Shown one piece after another: positions 1 to 11,090 of a stretch of DNA of 64,000 nucleotides. Made by a program: the position numbers and the translations under genes. Under the pieces are notes generated by a model. The model was not told where the DNA came from, searched no databases, and saw nothing but the letters and a program-made list of their open reading frames with translations. Numbering within the stretch: the first letter of the stretch is position 1; each line of letters begins with the position of its first letter. The DNA is from Ophiosphaerella korrae (lineage: Eukaryota; Ascomycota; Dothideomycetes; Pleosporales; Phaeosphaeriaceae), in contig JALNQF010000007.1 in NCBI GenBank assembly GCA_028456385.1, positions 62,001-126,000 of the forward strand, read 5' to 3'.

Positions 1-545
1 GCACCAGGCCAACCTCTTTTCCTACTTTCTGAAGAAATTCACAAGTACGCGGAGATAAGCTTGTGGAGGCCGAACATGAGATCAACCACGCGTCAACGCA
101 CACTAAAATATTCGATGCTACCATAAGCCCACATTTTACCGAATTTTACGCGCATCACATTTAGGCATCAACGATTGTCCCTTGACGATGCTGACTCTGC
201 CGAGGTCTTTGCCTCGCGCTTTCGCAAAGGCCGAATTGCGAGTTGTCCCACAACCTAAGACCGGTTTGGAGATAGCTTGCCATGCCTTTCTTGAAGCATG
301 ATCGGACGTTTGTACACCGCGTCAAGCTAAATAAACTCCTGATATTTACCCTATTCTTATATTTGCGCATCTGCCTGTTTCTAGGCCTGACATCGCAAAC
401 TAAAGTGCGTTTTCTTCTGCCGTTCATCCGTGCCAATTATAGTGGCCAGTCACGTGGCACCCGAACCACGATACGAAGGTCCGAATACCTACTCTCAAGA
501 CCCAGATTTACAGCCAGCCTGTCAGAAGGCTGCGCGACCGCCGCA
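1..545. other. upstream region without a supported gene
   Basis: This stretch lies at the window edge, upstream of the MFS transporter start. Short open frames exist on both strands but none has a recognisable domain or splice pattern. The last part probably holds the promoter and 5' leader of the transporter gene. Confidence 0.5.
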
Positions 546-2023
546 ATGGCATCTTCCACCCAAAAACCCACACGTTTAAGAAGCAGTTCTGAATCAAATA
601 TTCCGGATTTTGAAAAAGGCGAAGCAAGACTAGAGAACGAGAAGGAAGACATCGTCGAAGACAACGTATGGGTTTCAACAATATTAGTATATCTTCTCCA
701 CTGATGTAATCAAGCCGCCCGAACAAGCCGAGGAAGATGTTGGTGCAGAGCTAGAAAAGCATCTCTCAAGGAAAAGTTCCAAAAAAGACCAACTCGCACC
801 TGAGAAATACCCTTTGACGGACCTCGATAATGGCCTCATTGGATGGGATGAACAAGGCGATCCAGAAAACCCGCGAAATTTCCCAAATCGACGTAAAATG
901 TTTATTCTTGGTCTTGTATCCGCAATCACCTTCCTCAGCCCACTTACCTCAACCATCTTCGCTCCAGGCATGCCGTTTGTCAATCAAGATTTCAAAAATA
1001 CGTCGCAAATTCTAAGCTCCTTCACAGTCAGCATTTATGTGCTTGGGTTTGCCATCGGTCCGTTGATCTTGAGCCCACTCTCCGAGATTTACGGTCGGCG
1101 CATCGTGTTGAATATCTCAAATTCTGTTTTCTGTGCATTTACCCTTGGTTGCGCGCTTGCTCCCAATCTTGAAGGCCTCATTGTCATGCGCTTTCTTGCT
1201 GGGTTTGGTGGTTCAGCCTGTCTTACTATGGGGCCAGGTGTTATTGCTGATATGTTTGTTCCGGCTCAGCGAGGACGAGCCGTCGCACTCTATAGCATGG
1301 GAATCCTTTTTGGCCCTATTCTTGGGTAACACACTGCCCATATCTTCTTGAGTGAAACAAACAGGCTGACTGGGTTTTAGACCGATATGTGGCGGTTTTA
1401 TTGCGCAAAGGGCTGGGTAAGCATCCAATCCAAACACTGCAAGATTTTTTTTTTTTTCTAACAATCTAACAGATGGAGATGGGACATGTGGGTAGCTCTC
1501 ATCATCGGATGTATACTCACCTCAGGCCTCTTCTTCTTCAACTCAGAGACGTATGGCCCAGTCATCCTCGAACGCAAGACAACCCACCTCCGCAAAGAGC
1601 TCAACCGCCCCGACCTCCAAAACATCATGAGATACGACAAAGACGTAGCCGCACGAAGCCCACGCCAAATTCTCAAGCACGGCATTATCCGGCCGCTAAA
1701 GATGCTCACAAGATCGCCTATTGTGCTTTTCTGCTCGCTCTACATGTCCTTTCTATTCGGCCTGCTGTTCCTCCTATTCACTACCATCACGCCCGTCTTC
1801 ATTCAAACATACGGCTGGTCGGCCGAAATCACTGGCCTTGCATACCTCGGTATAGGGCTCGGAAACTTTCTCGGAATAGCCTTTGTAGCGAAAACCTCTG
1901 ACGCAACTATCATCCGCCTAGCGAAGAAGAACAAGGGCGTGTACGAGCCAGAGATGAGGCTACCACTTTGTGTCTTTTTCGGCTTGTTGATTCCTGTTTC
2001 TCTCTTCTGGTAAGTATGTTTTC

Positions 2024-2057
<34 letters not shown>

Positions 2058-2439
2058 TTCACCGCCAATACGATGATTTCGCGGTTCTAACTTTTGTTTC
2101 AGGTACGGCTGGACAGCATACAACAAAGTCCACTGGATCGTGCCCATCATTTCACTCGTGCCATTCGGCTTCGGTATCATGGGCATTTTTGCACCCCTTC
2201 AGACATATATGATAGATTGTTTTCCGCTTTATGCTGCTTCCGCTATTGCTGGTATAACGGCCCTGCGTTGTCTTTTTGGAGCCCTGCTTCCTCTTGCGGG
2301 TCCATCCATGTACAAGAGTCTGGGAATAGGTTGGGGAAATAGTATGCTGGGATTCTTGGCTATTGCGTTCATTCCAGTGCCTGCGTTGTTGTTTAAATAT
2401 GGAAAGTATATAAGGGAGAGATGGCCACTGAAACTTTAG
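546..2439 (+). CDS. MFS multidrug transporter, DHA1-like
   Basis: A plasma-membrane drug:H+ antiporter of the major facilitator superfamily is the likely product. The model has five exons: 546-665, 715-1325, 1381-1416, 1473-2009 and 2103-2439. They join in phase to 546 aa, a normal length for fungal DHA1 transporters. The first ~90 residues are charged and cytoplasmic. After them come the transmembrane segments, with the loop motif LSEIYGRR between TM2 and TM3 and a glycine-rich stretch (GPGVIADMF ... GILFGPILGP) around TM4-TM5. The 36-bp third exon restores the sequence GPICGGFIAQRAG, which supports both flanking introns. The first intron ends in AAG rather than CAG or TAG, so that acceptor is the least certain. 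The substrate cannot be told from sequence; no secondary-metabolite genes lie beside it. Confidence 0.88.
2025..2057. repeat. ATT/TTA trinucleotide microsatellite inside an intron
   Basis: About eleven tandem ATT units lie in the last intron of the MFS transporter gene, between the donor (GTAAGT) and the CAG acceptor. It is a plain length-variable microsatellite with no visible effect on the splice sites. Confidence 0.9.
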
Positions 2440-2922
2440 TTGGAACTGGACGGTGATAAAATGTCGATTTGAGGGTACATATTCAGGTTTCATCGTCAGG
2501 ATTCCCCAGAGAAGATTACCTAACGTTAGAGTAGTTTCTGTTGTTAGTAATGGTATATATAATCCCCCCCCCCCCCCCTCCCCAAAAAAAAAAAAAGTCA
2601 ATTATGCAATCTCGTTCATGGGTATCTATAGTCAAAATGTTATTGTCCACCAGCAGCTAGATATTCAATTCAAGCTCATAGATAACATATAATGTATGGA
2701 CTTTTTTTCAATCACACAGATGTTTTCATGCTAGGAAAAGAATACTTGTGCCCGACTATCATGAAAAAAAAGTTGACATATAATTACAAGCTAAGCGTGT
2801 TAGATTTCAATATTTTTACTCTATTTAACGCCGTTGACGATAACTTGCAATCAATATATTTCGAGTCTTAAACTAGATTCGCCATAACATTATCTCCCAA
2901 AGTATCCATTTACGCTTCAGGC
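2440..2922. other. intergenic, with C15 and A13 homopolymers
   Basis: No gene is seen. The stretch holds a run of 15 C (2564-2578) followed closely by a run of 13 A (2584-2596), then AT-rich DNA. It is the shared 3' side of the transporter and the small minus-strand gene. Confidence 0.6.
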
Positions 2923-3159
2923 TTATCTTCTCCGCCACGGAACCCACTTATCCCCTGTGATCTCTTTCTTATCTTCAGCACCTTCATCACTACACTGAGG
3001 GCACTGCTTTGTCCTGTCAACAAGCTCTTTGAGTCCATCAGGGCATTCAATTGTTAGGCCTGGTGGACCGAGAACTGTCAGACCTTTTCCGCAGTTTACT
3101 GAGCTGGTGTGTAGAATGGTAAAGCAGGTTTTGCAGCGCGAAGTATTTGTTTGACACAT
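2923..3159 (-). CDS. small cysteine-rich hypothetical protein
   Basis: This single-exon frame encodes 78 aa and begins MCQTNTSRCKTC. It has cysteine pairs near residues 9-12 and 50-60 (ending KQCPQCS), which looks like a small zinc-ribbon arrangement, and a charged C-terminal tail. Small proteins starting with Met-Cys and carrying spaced Cys/His are common, uncharacterised products in Dothideomycetes (family impression, not a search). No signal peptide is visible. Function is unknown, and the short length leaves real doubt whether it is expressed. Confidence 0.45.
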   Translation of the reverse strand: MCQTNTSRCKTCFTILHTSSVNCGKGLTVLGPPGLTIECPDGLKELVDRTKQCPQCSDEGAEDKKEITGDKWVPWRRR

Positions 3160-3987
3160 TGATGGAAAGTATCTGTGAAAAGGCTAGGTGCAAAGTTGTT
3201 GAGGGTTAGGTCTGCTAGGTGTGTTGAATTGTAGGAGTAGTTGAAATCACAGCTATATTAAAAGTGAGGCTTGTGATGCTGGAATCGGATCATTTTGTGC
3301 ATAGGTAACTTCCAGATTCACGAATTGTAATGGTGCGTATTATATATAGAAGGGCCAGTGAATGTACTTGCCAAAAGATGACGTGTCGGCAGCACACAAA
3401 CGACAGCCTGTCGAGCAAGACGTTTACGCTCTTGACAAACGATAGCTTCTCGAATCGATCTTGCAAGCAAGAAAGTATAAGCCTTAGATAGGCGCAATCT
3501 TCACTTCATGAGTCTCTATCTCCGTATGTCTATCATTGTGCACCATCTATCTTGCTGAATGACCTTTTCAATGCTGGCGTGCGCCTCATTTTTAGTTTGA
3601 GCGGTATTGACAGGCACAACCTCTTTACCAAGGCGTGGGTGGCCCTTCTTGGTCTTCTGGGCACGTGGGTTGTCATCACTGAACAAGACTTCAATCTCTT
3701 CGATGGATGGTCTTGCCACACGTCTCTGGACAAGTGAACGAGAATTGAATGACACTGTTAAGGCAAAGAGGTCCGAAAACGACAGCCTCTAACGAATTTT
3801 TACCAGTGTAAGTAGGATTTTTTTTTCTAAAAAAAAAGACAGCAAAAATTGAACAGTGATGAAGGCGAAAGTAATTCCCTGATATTGGTATTACTCATGG
3901 AAAAGGATATCTCCTCCAAATTTAGTCCACGCCTTTAACAAGGTACCAATCACAATGTTCTATCTATGCCCACGTTTCCATGGGCAT
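3160..3987. other. intergenic, one weak minus-strand open frame
   Basis: A 79-codon minus-strand frame at 3516-3755 overlaps an equally open frame on the other strand and matches nothing I recognise, so I do not call it a gene. The rest is AT-rich non-coding DNA. Confidence 0.5.
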
Positions 3988-4719
3988 TTATCCCTCACTA
4001 TATGTGTCCTCGCTAGATTCCCCACCATGGGCTTGATCATCCTCAACTCCCCTCACAGTGCTATCGCTACCATTAGACAGATAGCCATCTTCTCCCTGTT
4101 GGGGACGTAAGAAGTTGAGGAAGTTGGAAGCTGGTTCCGATAGCTGGGAAGGATCTTCAATGCGAATGACACCACGGTTGATAGCTAGCAGAAGTGCAAA
4201 AGCCTCGAATTGTTGGTGGCGAGTTGTGCGCTCGGCAGCTGTTTCGGCGCGGTAGATGGGATAGGCTGAGGCTTGTGATGGTGTCGAGGACTCTTCGTCT
4301 GTTGCGGAGTCGTACTGTGATGATGACCAATCGTCTTGTGATGACCATTCGTCTTGAGATGACCCATCGTATTGTGTTCTTACCTCGTACTGTGTTAACG
4401 ACTCGTATTGCGTAGGCGACTCGCCTGGCTGTGCCTCCAAGAGAGGGTTGTTGCTTAGGTAGGTTAGGGAAGGAGGAACATCTGGCTCCGACGCGAACGA
4501 AGGCGCATATGGACGGGCTGAAGTTAATATGCTGGTGGGAGTATATGAATGAGCTTCTGGGTTCGGCATGGACGACAGCAGTACAGATCTGAGTTGCAAA
4601 GAAGGATGCCTGGTGTCTTCTGTGGATGCACTCCCCGGGCGCCGCTGACCGCCTTCATATATAGGAGGAGATTGCTCTTGCAGTGACGGGCCTGAACGCT
4701 GGTTAACACCAGTCTCCAC
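3988..4719 (-). CDS. Ser/Gln/Asp-rich hypothetical protein with short repeats
   Basis: This single-exon frame encodes 243 aa. The first 100 residues are Pro/Ser-rich and disordered. Residues ~102-137 are imperfect repeats of the type (S/T)QY(D/E) and SSQD(E/D)W. Residues ~158-190 form one more ordered, partly hydrophobic segment (FEAFALLLAINRGVIRIEDP), and the C-terminus is acidic. The ordered segment is the only likely conserved core. No known domain, signal peptide or membrane span is seen. It is followed after 87 bp by the SUZ-domain gene on the same strand. Function is unknown. Confidence 0.5.
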   Translation of the reverse strand: METGVNQRSGPSLQEQSPPIYEGGQRRPGSASTEDTRHPSLQLRSVLLSSMPNPEAHSYTPTSILTSARPYAPSFASEPDVPPSLTYLSNNPLLEAQPGESPTQYESLTQYEVRTQYDGSSQDEWSSQDDWSSSQYDSATDEESSTPSQASAYPIYRAETAAERTTRHQQFEAFALLLAINRGVIRIEDPSQLSEPASNFLNFLRPQQGEDGYLSNGSDSTVRGVEDDQAHGGESSEDTYSEG

Positions 4720-4806
4720 AAGACATTCTTAGCTCCGAGCAAGCGCATAGGGGCATGCTTGTGATGTCACAGTAATAGGGCGCCCATATCAGGCAGCATG
4801 GCCGCA

Positions 4807-5674
4807 TTATGACGGACCTGCAAAGTTGGGAGAGTCACCCCCAGCAGCAAAGCCACGCCCACCGTCTTTGGCCGGGCCGCGAGGTTGACGGACGGGCTTC
4901 TCGAGGGCACCAGGGGTGCTGGGACGGCTATTAGTAATCTCCTTCTTCTGCATGATGACCGAGGCAGGCTTGAGGGCGTAGATTGGGTCATACAGCTGCC
5001 TGGTGGGCGCTGCAGCACGTGCTGGCGACTGCTCGTTGCTCGACCGGGGCTGGCTCTCACGGTTCTCACGGCTCTCACGGCTCTCACGGCTCTCACGGCC
5101 GGCGCGAGCCTTGCCCCTCCCACGAGCCGACTTGTTGGGCGAGTTACTACGCGAGTCTTCTGAGGGCGCAGGTGAGCCAAAGATGCGTTCACGTGCTTCT
5201 GCGTACTTGCGCTCCTTCTCTGCCCGTTCTTTCTGAGCACGTGCTTTGCGCTCCTGGAAGTCGGCCTCGGCCTTCTTACGGCGTTCGTCCTCGCTATCGT
5301 CGTCGTCGTCGAGACTGAGGCCTGCCATGCTGCGCGACAGGACCTGGGGCGCGGGCTTGCGTGCGAGCATGGTGACGTTGGGCTTGAAGGTGGGCTGCGC
5401 GGGCAGGGAGCTGTGGGCTTCGGGGTACCATTGGGGGTCTGGGTTCTCGGCCGACTCCCATATCCTGCGATTCAGCTCGGCATGCTCGGCCCTGCGCTGT
5501 GCCTTGGACAGCTTGGCCAGCTGCTTGGGCTCTGCGGGTGCTGCTACTTCTTTCTGCCATATGTGAGCGGGCGCAGGGCGGGCGGGGCACAAGGAGCAGG
5601 TGTGGTACATCGGCAATGATCTCCCAGTCGTCCTCCCAGGCGTCAGCGAGCGGTGCAGCCTTGTTGGGCGGCAT
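4807..5674 (-). CDS. SUZ-domain RNA-binding protein
   Basis: Two exons (5674-5609 and 5553-4807) are joined across a 55-bp intron (GTACCA...GGCAG) in phase to give 270 aa. The N-terminus starts MPPNKAAPLADAWEDDWE. The segment from FKPNVTMLARKP to EARERIFG fits the SUZ motif, which binds RNA and is found in proteins of mRNA metabolism. The C-terminus (VRQPRGPAKDGGRGF) fits the SUZ-C element. Between them are an acidic run, a Lys/Glu/Arg helix and tandem Arg-Glu-Ser units. The role is probably cytoplasmic mRNA binding; the specific target is unknown. The start is chosen because the first exon is short and acidic and the splice restores the frame. Confidence 0.75.
5046..5100 (-). repeat. tandem RES-coding repeat in the SUZ gene
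   Basis: A roughly 9-bp unit (CTCACGGCT on the + strand) is repeated several times and encodes Arg-Glu-Ser units in the linker of the SUZ-domain protein. One unit carries Asn instead of Ser. Copy number is likely to vary between strains. Confidence 0.8.
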
Positions 5675-5906
5675 GATGGAGATGGTGAAGGATGGTGTCC
5701 GAATATGGGTGGTGGTGGTAGTGGTGGTAGTGGTGGAGGTGGTAATGCATTGTTCCGCGGTCTAGGCTAGGGAACTAGCGACCCCAATCATGGCAGGGGT
5801 AGCACAGCACTCGCGCTCCTTCACTGCCTCACCATTCACCCCACCATCTACCCCGCCATTCACCGTCGCCCACCGTCGCCCACCGCCTGTCCCAGTCTAT
5901 CCCATC

Positions 5907-6422
5907 ATGTCTGGTAAGTCTTGTCCTCGCCTCGCCATGCCCCGCAACCCGCGCGTACTCACCCCACCCGCTTCCCCCACAGACATGGACGGCGACTCCA
6001 CCATGCACTCGTCGGCCGACGAAGACGAAATGTTCCCCGACGAAGCCCTCCCCAACAATCCCGCCACGCCCATCAACGCTTCGGTCCAGAGCCTCGCCGC
6101 ACCGGACCTCTCTCCGCCAAACTCGCAGGGCCCGGCCACCCTCAGCCGCGACACGTCGACGCTCAGCTCGGCCGTCAACGCAAATGGGAAGCGCCCCTTG
6201 TCGCTGGCCCAGTCTGCCGCCATGGGCACCCACACCGACGCCGAAACTGGCTATACCTGGTCGAGGCCTGAGGACCAGCCGGGCTGGGAGTGGCGCAATA
6301 CCCGCGCGAGGGAGGATCACGGAAGGGCCATGGACCAGATGGTCGACTTGGCCAACCAGATCAAGATGAAGTATGGCGATCCGCTGGATGCGAGTGCCTC
6401 GGCCACCAAGACAAAGCGCTGA
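5907..6422 (+). CDS. small conserved hypothetical protein
   Basis: The start ATG-TCT-G is followed at once by an intron (5914-5982, GTAAGT...CCACAG), and exon 2 (5983-6422) restores Met-Ser-Asp-Met-Asp-Gly. The product is 148 aa. The N-terminal two thirds are acidic and Ser/Pro-rich, thus disordered. The C-terminal part (GYTWSRPEDQPGWEW ... MDQMVDLANQIKMKYGDPL) is Trp-rich then helical and looks like the functional core. It is divergent from the SUZ gene, with only ~230 bp between starts, so the two may share a promoter. I do not recognise a named family. Confidence 0.6.
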   Translation: MSGKSCPRLAMPRNPRVLTPPASPTDMDGDSTMHSSADEDEMFPDEALPNNPATPINASVQSLAAPDLSPPNSQGPATLSRDTSTLSSAVNANGKRPLSLAQSAAMGTHTDAETGYTWSRPEDQPGWEWRNTRAREDHGRAMDQMVDLANQIKMKYGDPLDASASATKTKR

Positions 6423-6825
6423 GAGAAGCGAGCCAACGCCTGGACTGCATCAACATGAACATCGGCAGGGCATCGTGACAAGCATGGAATGTGACACACA
6501 ACGCGCCATGGCGTGGCCTGGCCTGTCACCAAGAGTGGGCAGGCCTGGGTCCGGTCTTCGAGCTGGCAGGCCACCAAGACGACAGGCCTGGAACATGAAC
6601 GCAAAAGCGCTCACCAGCAACATCTACGCAGCACCTCATACAAAAACCATGGTTTTGTAGCCGCCATCGCACCCACCACATACACGCCATGCAAACAATT
6701 GAAACCCATCAAATGCTTCATCCCATCCAAATACCAACCCTCCCTTGCACACCCCTATATCATGCTCGTATAAAAATACCCCTGCCCCCCCAAACGCCAA
6801 GCAAAACAAACGCCCCTCGCTCCTG
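6423..6825. other. 3' intergenic region
   Basis: This lies between two converging genes and is C/A-rich. No gene or structured element is seen. Confidence 0.5.
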
Positions 6826-9800
6826 CTACCTTCGCTCTGCCTCCCTCCTCCCCTGCCCCAACCGCTGGACTTCACCCATCCTCAGCCTTATACGATCCCG
6901 CAAATAGCCCCTTTGCTGGCCCATGTTTTCCTGCTCCAGCCGAAGCTGCCTCAACTGCCCCTGTACATTCACCTCTACCTGCTGCCCCACCTCATCCTGC
7001 CCACCCACTTCTTGTTGCTGCTCTACTTGTCCACCAACAGCATATCCCTCCCCGTTTGGCCGTGCCTGCCCTTGCCCGCCATTGCCCATGCCGGCGTTGA
7101 ACGCCCACATTGGCATAGGGGGCATTGCTGCCATCCCTTGCACTGGCATACCTTGTTGACGCATCATGTTGTGCGGCACAAGAGGATTGACTCTGCCATT
7201 GAAAATCCCTGGCCTAGTTATATAGGTTAGGTGCGTGTGCTTGCTTTGTGCTATTGACGTGTGGGAGAATGAAATGGTCCACGCCAACCCAAGTGGACGT
7301 ACTGATGTAGCTGTTGAGTGCCTGAGCCTCCATAGTCACCATCTGCCCGCGGTTGTATAAAATTGTATGGCTGTAAAGCTTGTACAGGTGGAAAAGCCTG
7401 GGCTTGTGGAAAAGCCTGAAAAGGCTGAAGAGGCTGTACAGGTTGAGGTCCTTGAAGAGCTTCGCCATGTTGGAGCGGCTGGAAAGGTTGAAATCCTTGG
7501 TGTAATTGGGCAGGTCGGGCATGTTGAGGAGGTTGAAAAGGAAGGGGCTGCTGCAGAGCAGGTAAAGGGACGATGGGGTGAACAGGAATTACGTACCGGG
7601 GTAAATCATCTAAGTACTGCGGATATGCGGGCGGAGGAGGCGCACGAGGCAAAAGGTGGTTGTTAACCATATGATATGGAAAAGCATCAGCCTGAACCTG
7701 AGCCCGTCCTTTTCGCGCGTCTTCAGCCTGCTTGACACAATCAGAGACTTTGATCATCAGGTCCGCATCAGAGAGGTTTGGATGATCGGCTCGGACTTTG
7801 GCCATAGCTTCATCTGCCGCCTTTTTGACCTCCTGCTCGTGGCGGTCTTCGACATTTTCGTGCAAAGGACACCGGCCGCGACTTGTGTCCCCGAAATGGT
7901 TGTAATTAGTAACGTTCTTGGAGCAAACATAACTGAAGATATGTCAGGAAATTGCTTGTTGCAAATGCTTCAACATTGAGTATGGCTTACCATTGGACAT
8001 TGCTACAGTGGGAGCATGTCATCTTATTACATCCGAATTCCTTGACAAATGGGTGCTTGCAGCTATTGCACTGTCGGATAAGCGCTGCAGACATGGCCTC
8101 CTCGATAATATGTCGTAGTGTCAATTGTCCGTCTTTGGCAGCTTCTTCGCAAGTCAAAGGAATGTGGGTTTGCTTATCACAGAGTCGACAGCTTGTTTTG
8201 CCGCACTTTGTGTTTTGGCAACGAAATTCTTTGTCAACTTTTACAGGAGGACACTCCATCTTGAAGTCACAGAAGGGACACTCCGAAAGAAAATCGAGGC
8301 CAGCAGCTGCCAAGTCTTGTTGCTGCTGCATATGTTCAAGTCGCTCAAAGGTTCTCTCGCTCAGAACTTCTTGAAGCTGCTTGCGCGTGAACATTCCGTT
8401 GCAGCCATCAACCCCAAAGCACTTTGGTCGACATTTTGACTGCCCCATTTGAGTTTCAATCTGCCGTTTCGGACACTCTCGGCAGTAGAAGTGAGCTGTG
8501 TCACCACTGCAGGCGATCATGCGGTTGAGAGGGACATCGTCAAAACAGCATGCGCATTCGCCCATCTCCTTATTCATTTTGGCTTGCCTCAGGTTCTCCT
8601 TTTCAGCCTGTCGAGCTTTTTCGGCCTTGTGTCGTTTTGCGATTTCGCCCTCAGCTTTCTTTCTTGCGGCGTGCAGTTCTTTTGGTAGCTTACTTCCCTT
8701 CTCAATTAGGATCAGTTCAATCCCACGCTTGATGCGTGCGTGTAGAAGTCCTTTGTAAAACACCCTTGCAATACTTCTATGGTTTTGAACTTGACCTTCG
8801 AGAACGCCGTAAGCTTTGAATAGTGTCTTTTGTTCCTTTAAAACAGCAGTGATGTGACGAACTGGGACGGTTACGAACTCGTCTTTTAGCAGTTGCTCAC
8901 TGAGAGGTTGGTTAGCTTGCAGATTTTAGGAAGAAGCGCGAGATTGATAAGCAACGAGTGAGGTTTGAGAGTGCTAGGAAGAAGATTGCTTTGCTGGCGA
9001 ACCGTTGTTGTGAGAATGAATTCTAATGGGCTTTACATTCCATAGCCCAAGCAAGTTGGGACACGTATGGTGTCACATATGATACAGAGACCAATCTTGA
9101 AGACCGGGTTCCAAATTCATGAAATGCGCGATGTAGCCATCCTTTCAAGAGGCGACTCTTCAATGCCGCAACCATCAAGGCCCGCATTTCATTGTAAAGG
9201 TCAAACAGATAACGTTCTTGGTTAAAAAATTTGCATATACTTACGCGTCTGATGCGTAGTCGGGTATTTCGGATTTATCGTAGTCTTCCCAGTCGTCTTC
9301 ATCGTCCCTTTTCCTCTTTTTGTTCTTCGCTTCATCCGCCTCTTTAGGGTAGGTCCCACCATCAAGTAGTTGCATAACGATATTTTCACATTGCACAGTA
9401 GTCCTGGTTTGATCCGTAGTCTGCTCTTGGATGAATTTGAGCGCGTGTTCGACTGAAATATCTGGTAAAACGTCCAAAACCATCTGTAGGCACACAGCTT
9501 CGGTAATTATGCGCATGTCCTCTGGTAATAACATAGGGGCTGCAGCTCCAAGGCCAACTGTTCCACTACTGGAGGGTGGAATGTCAATGTCGGGGATCGC
9601 AGTCAGGTCAATGGGACTATCGGCAGCCCCAAACGCTGGGTTGTAGTGCACATTGAGCTCATCGATGATGTTATCCATGTTGGAAAAGTCCTCTTCAACA
9701 CCTTGGTTCTCAGTTGGTGCATCGAAAAACTCTAATTCGTCGTCCGAAAGCAAATCGTCGTCGCCCGAAAACAACTCGTCGTCGCTATCTGAGGCTAGCA

Positions 9801-9840
9801 CGATGACTTCATGGGGCGCTTCGACCTGATGCCCAGTCAT
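6826..9840 (-). CDS. RBR-type (RING-IBR-RING) E3 ubiquitin ligase, RNF216/Triad3-like
   Basis: Four exons (9840-9245, 8899-7991, 7932-7303, 7213-6826) join in phase to 840 aa. The N-terminus is acidic. Residues ~200-245 (VPVRHITAVLKEQKTLFKAYGVLE) match the helical region seen before the RBR in RNF216 relatives. RING1 starts near residue 314 (CACCFDD), the IBR near 405 (CPFCDFKMECPP ... CRLCDKQTH) and RING2 near 475. In RING2, FGCNKMTC near residue 489 holds the expected catalytic cysteine that takes ubiquitin from the E2. Splicing restores WCYVC in RING2, which supports that intron. The C-terminal ~250 residues are Pro/Gln-rich with PFQPFQPLQ-like runs, then Gln/Gly-rich. The start is the second in-frame ATG, directly before the acidic segment. 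Intron 1 (345 bp) is unusually long, so a missed small exon is possible. Confidence 0.8.
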
Positions 9841-11090
9841 AGTGGGACTGTGTGTTTGGAGCGAGCAGACACGATAGTGGTTAAACTCTTTGTGACTAAA
9901 TGAGGGCAAGGCACTCTGTAAGGGTTGTGTGGTTCAGAAAGGACGAATCATGTAGGCACTGGCAAGAGGTTGGTATTAGAAACAAGGGTCAGCGCCGCAG
10001 ACATACAGGAAGTTGCGGGGAGAAGTAGTTGGGGCCAGGAGGAACGAAGTGGTCATTAATTGTTTCGATTAGGCCCTCAACGTGGGTGAAGGCAAAGAAG
10101 GGTAATCGTGTGGGTGAGACCAGCTTGGTCGCAGCCTTGTCTGCCAGTGCGCCAGCTTGTAGGGCACCAGTGCCGCAGCGAGCGTCACTGTAGTCTATAG
10201 GTGAAAAGCAAAAGGAAAAAATAAACAAACGAGACACGGGTCGTGAGTGACCAGTAGTGTTCTAGCAAGAACAGTCGTGATGAGACGAAGTCTGGATACT
10301 GTTGGTGGTTGCGAACCACAGAACCGGTAAGCGCCCAAGGCGGCAAGGCAAGGGAATAGCATCTCAGGCGCTACGGCCGCTCAGTCGCACAGTAAACTTT
10401 ATGGAGAGAAGCCGGCAGCGGACCAAATTATCGGAAGCTTAAGCAGCAGGGTGTAAATGCGCGTCGCGTCTCCGCTAGCCGCTCATTGACGGGTGTGGGG
10501 CACCGATGCAGCCATATCTACTCTAGATAGGCCACCGGGCGAGAGAAACGATGCCCGTGATACAGTATTACGGGGTCTGTAGATTTCCCCAATGAAAAGG
10601 TTGGGCTGAGCTACAGCAGCCAAATCGTATCTTTATGTAATAGTGCTCTCAGGAGTCCAGTGGTAGCACATGACCCTCGTCAGCGTGGACTGGTCCTCGC
10701 TTTACGACGGCACACATCGGGCAGAGCAGGAAATGGATACGGAGAATGTGTGTGAAACAGGTATACAGAGGCATAAGAAAGGGCGGGGATCAGAGCCAAG
10801 CTGGGGTAAGCCCATAGATTGTGCGTTGCTTCTGTAGACAAAGAGCTGTGTTACCTTTCTTCTACTCTACCTCCCCCAACATCCGACTCCATCTATTGCC
10901 AACAACATCAACTAAAAAAGGACAAAACCATCGTTCTAGTTGTGAGATTCTTTTGTATTCCTTACGTGGAACGGACCGACTGTAGGGTGTCCTTTCTTAC
11001 GCCCTATGGTGACAAGTACACAAGAGTCTGTTCAAAAACACACGCGACTTCAAACTTCAAGTGCCCACTATCAATTTAAAGATCGTCAAC
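9841..11090. other. intergenic region, one coding-like fragment
   Basis: This is the divergent promoter region of the RBR gene and the lysine acetyltransferase gene. A minus-strand open stretch at 9989-10237 has coding-like composition (for example LPFFAFTHVEGLIETINDHF) with a possible acceptor before it and a GTATGT donor after it. I cannot tie it to a family. No structured RNA is recognised. Confidence 0.45.

Noticed and set aside
161..704. Overlapping open frames on both strands before the MFS gene
   Set aside because: They overlap each other and the first transporter exon, and none shows a domain. Only the frame starting at 546 splices into the transporter.
3516..3755. 79-codon minus-strand open frame
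   Set aside because: The opposite strand is equally open, there is no recognisable motif, and it lies in AT-rich DNA.
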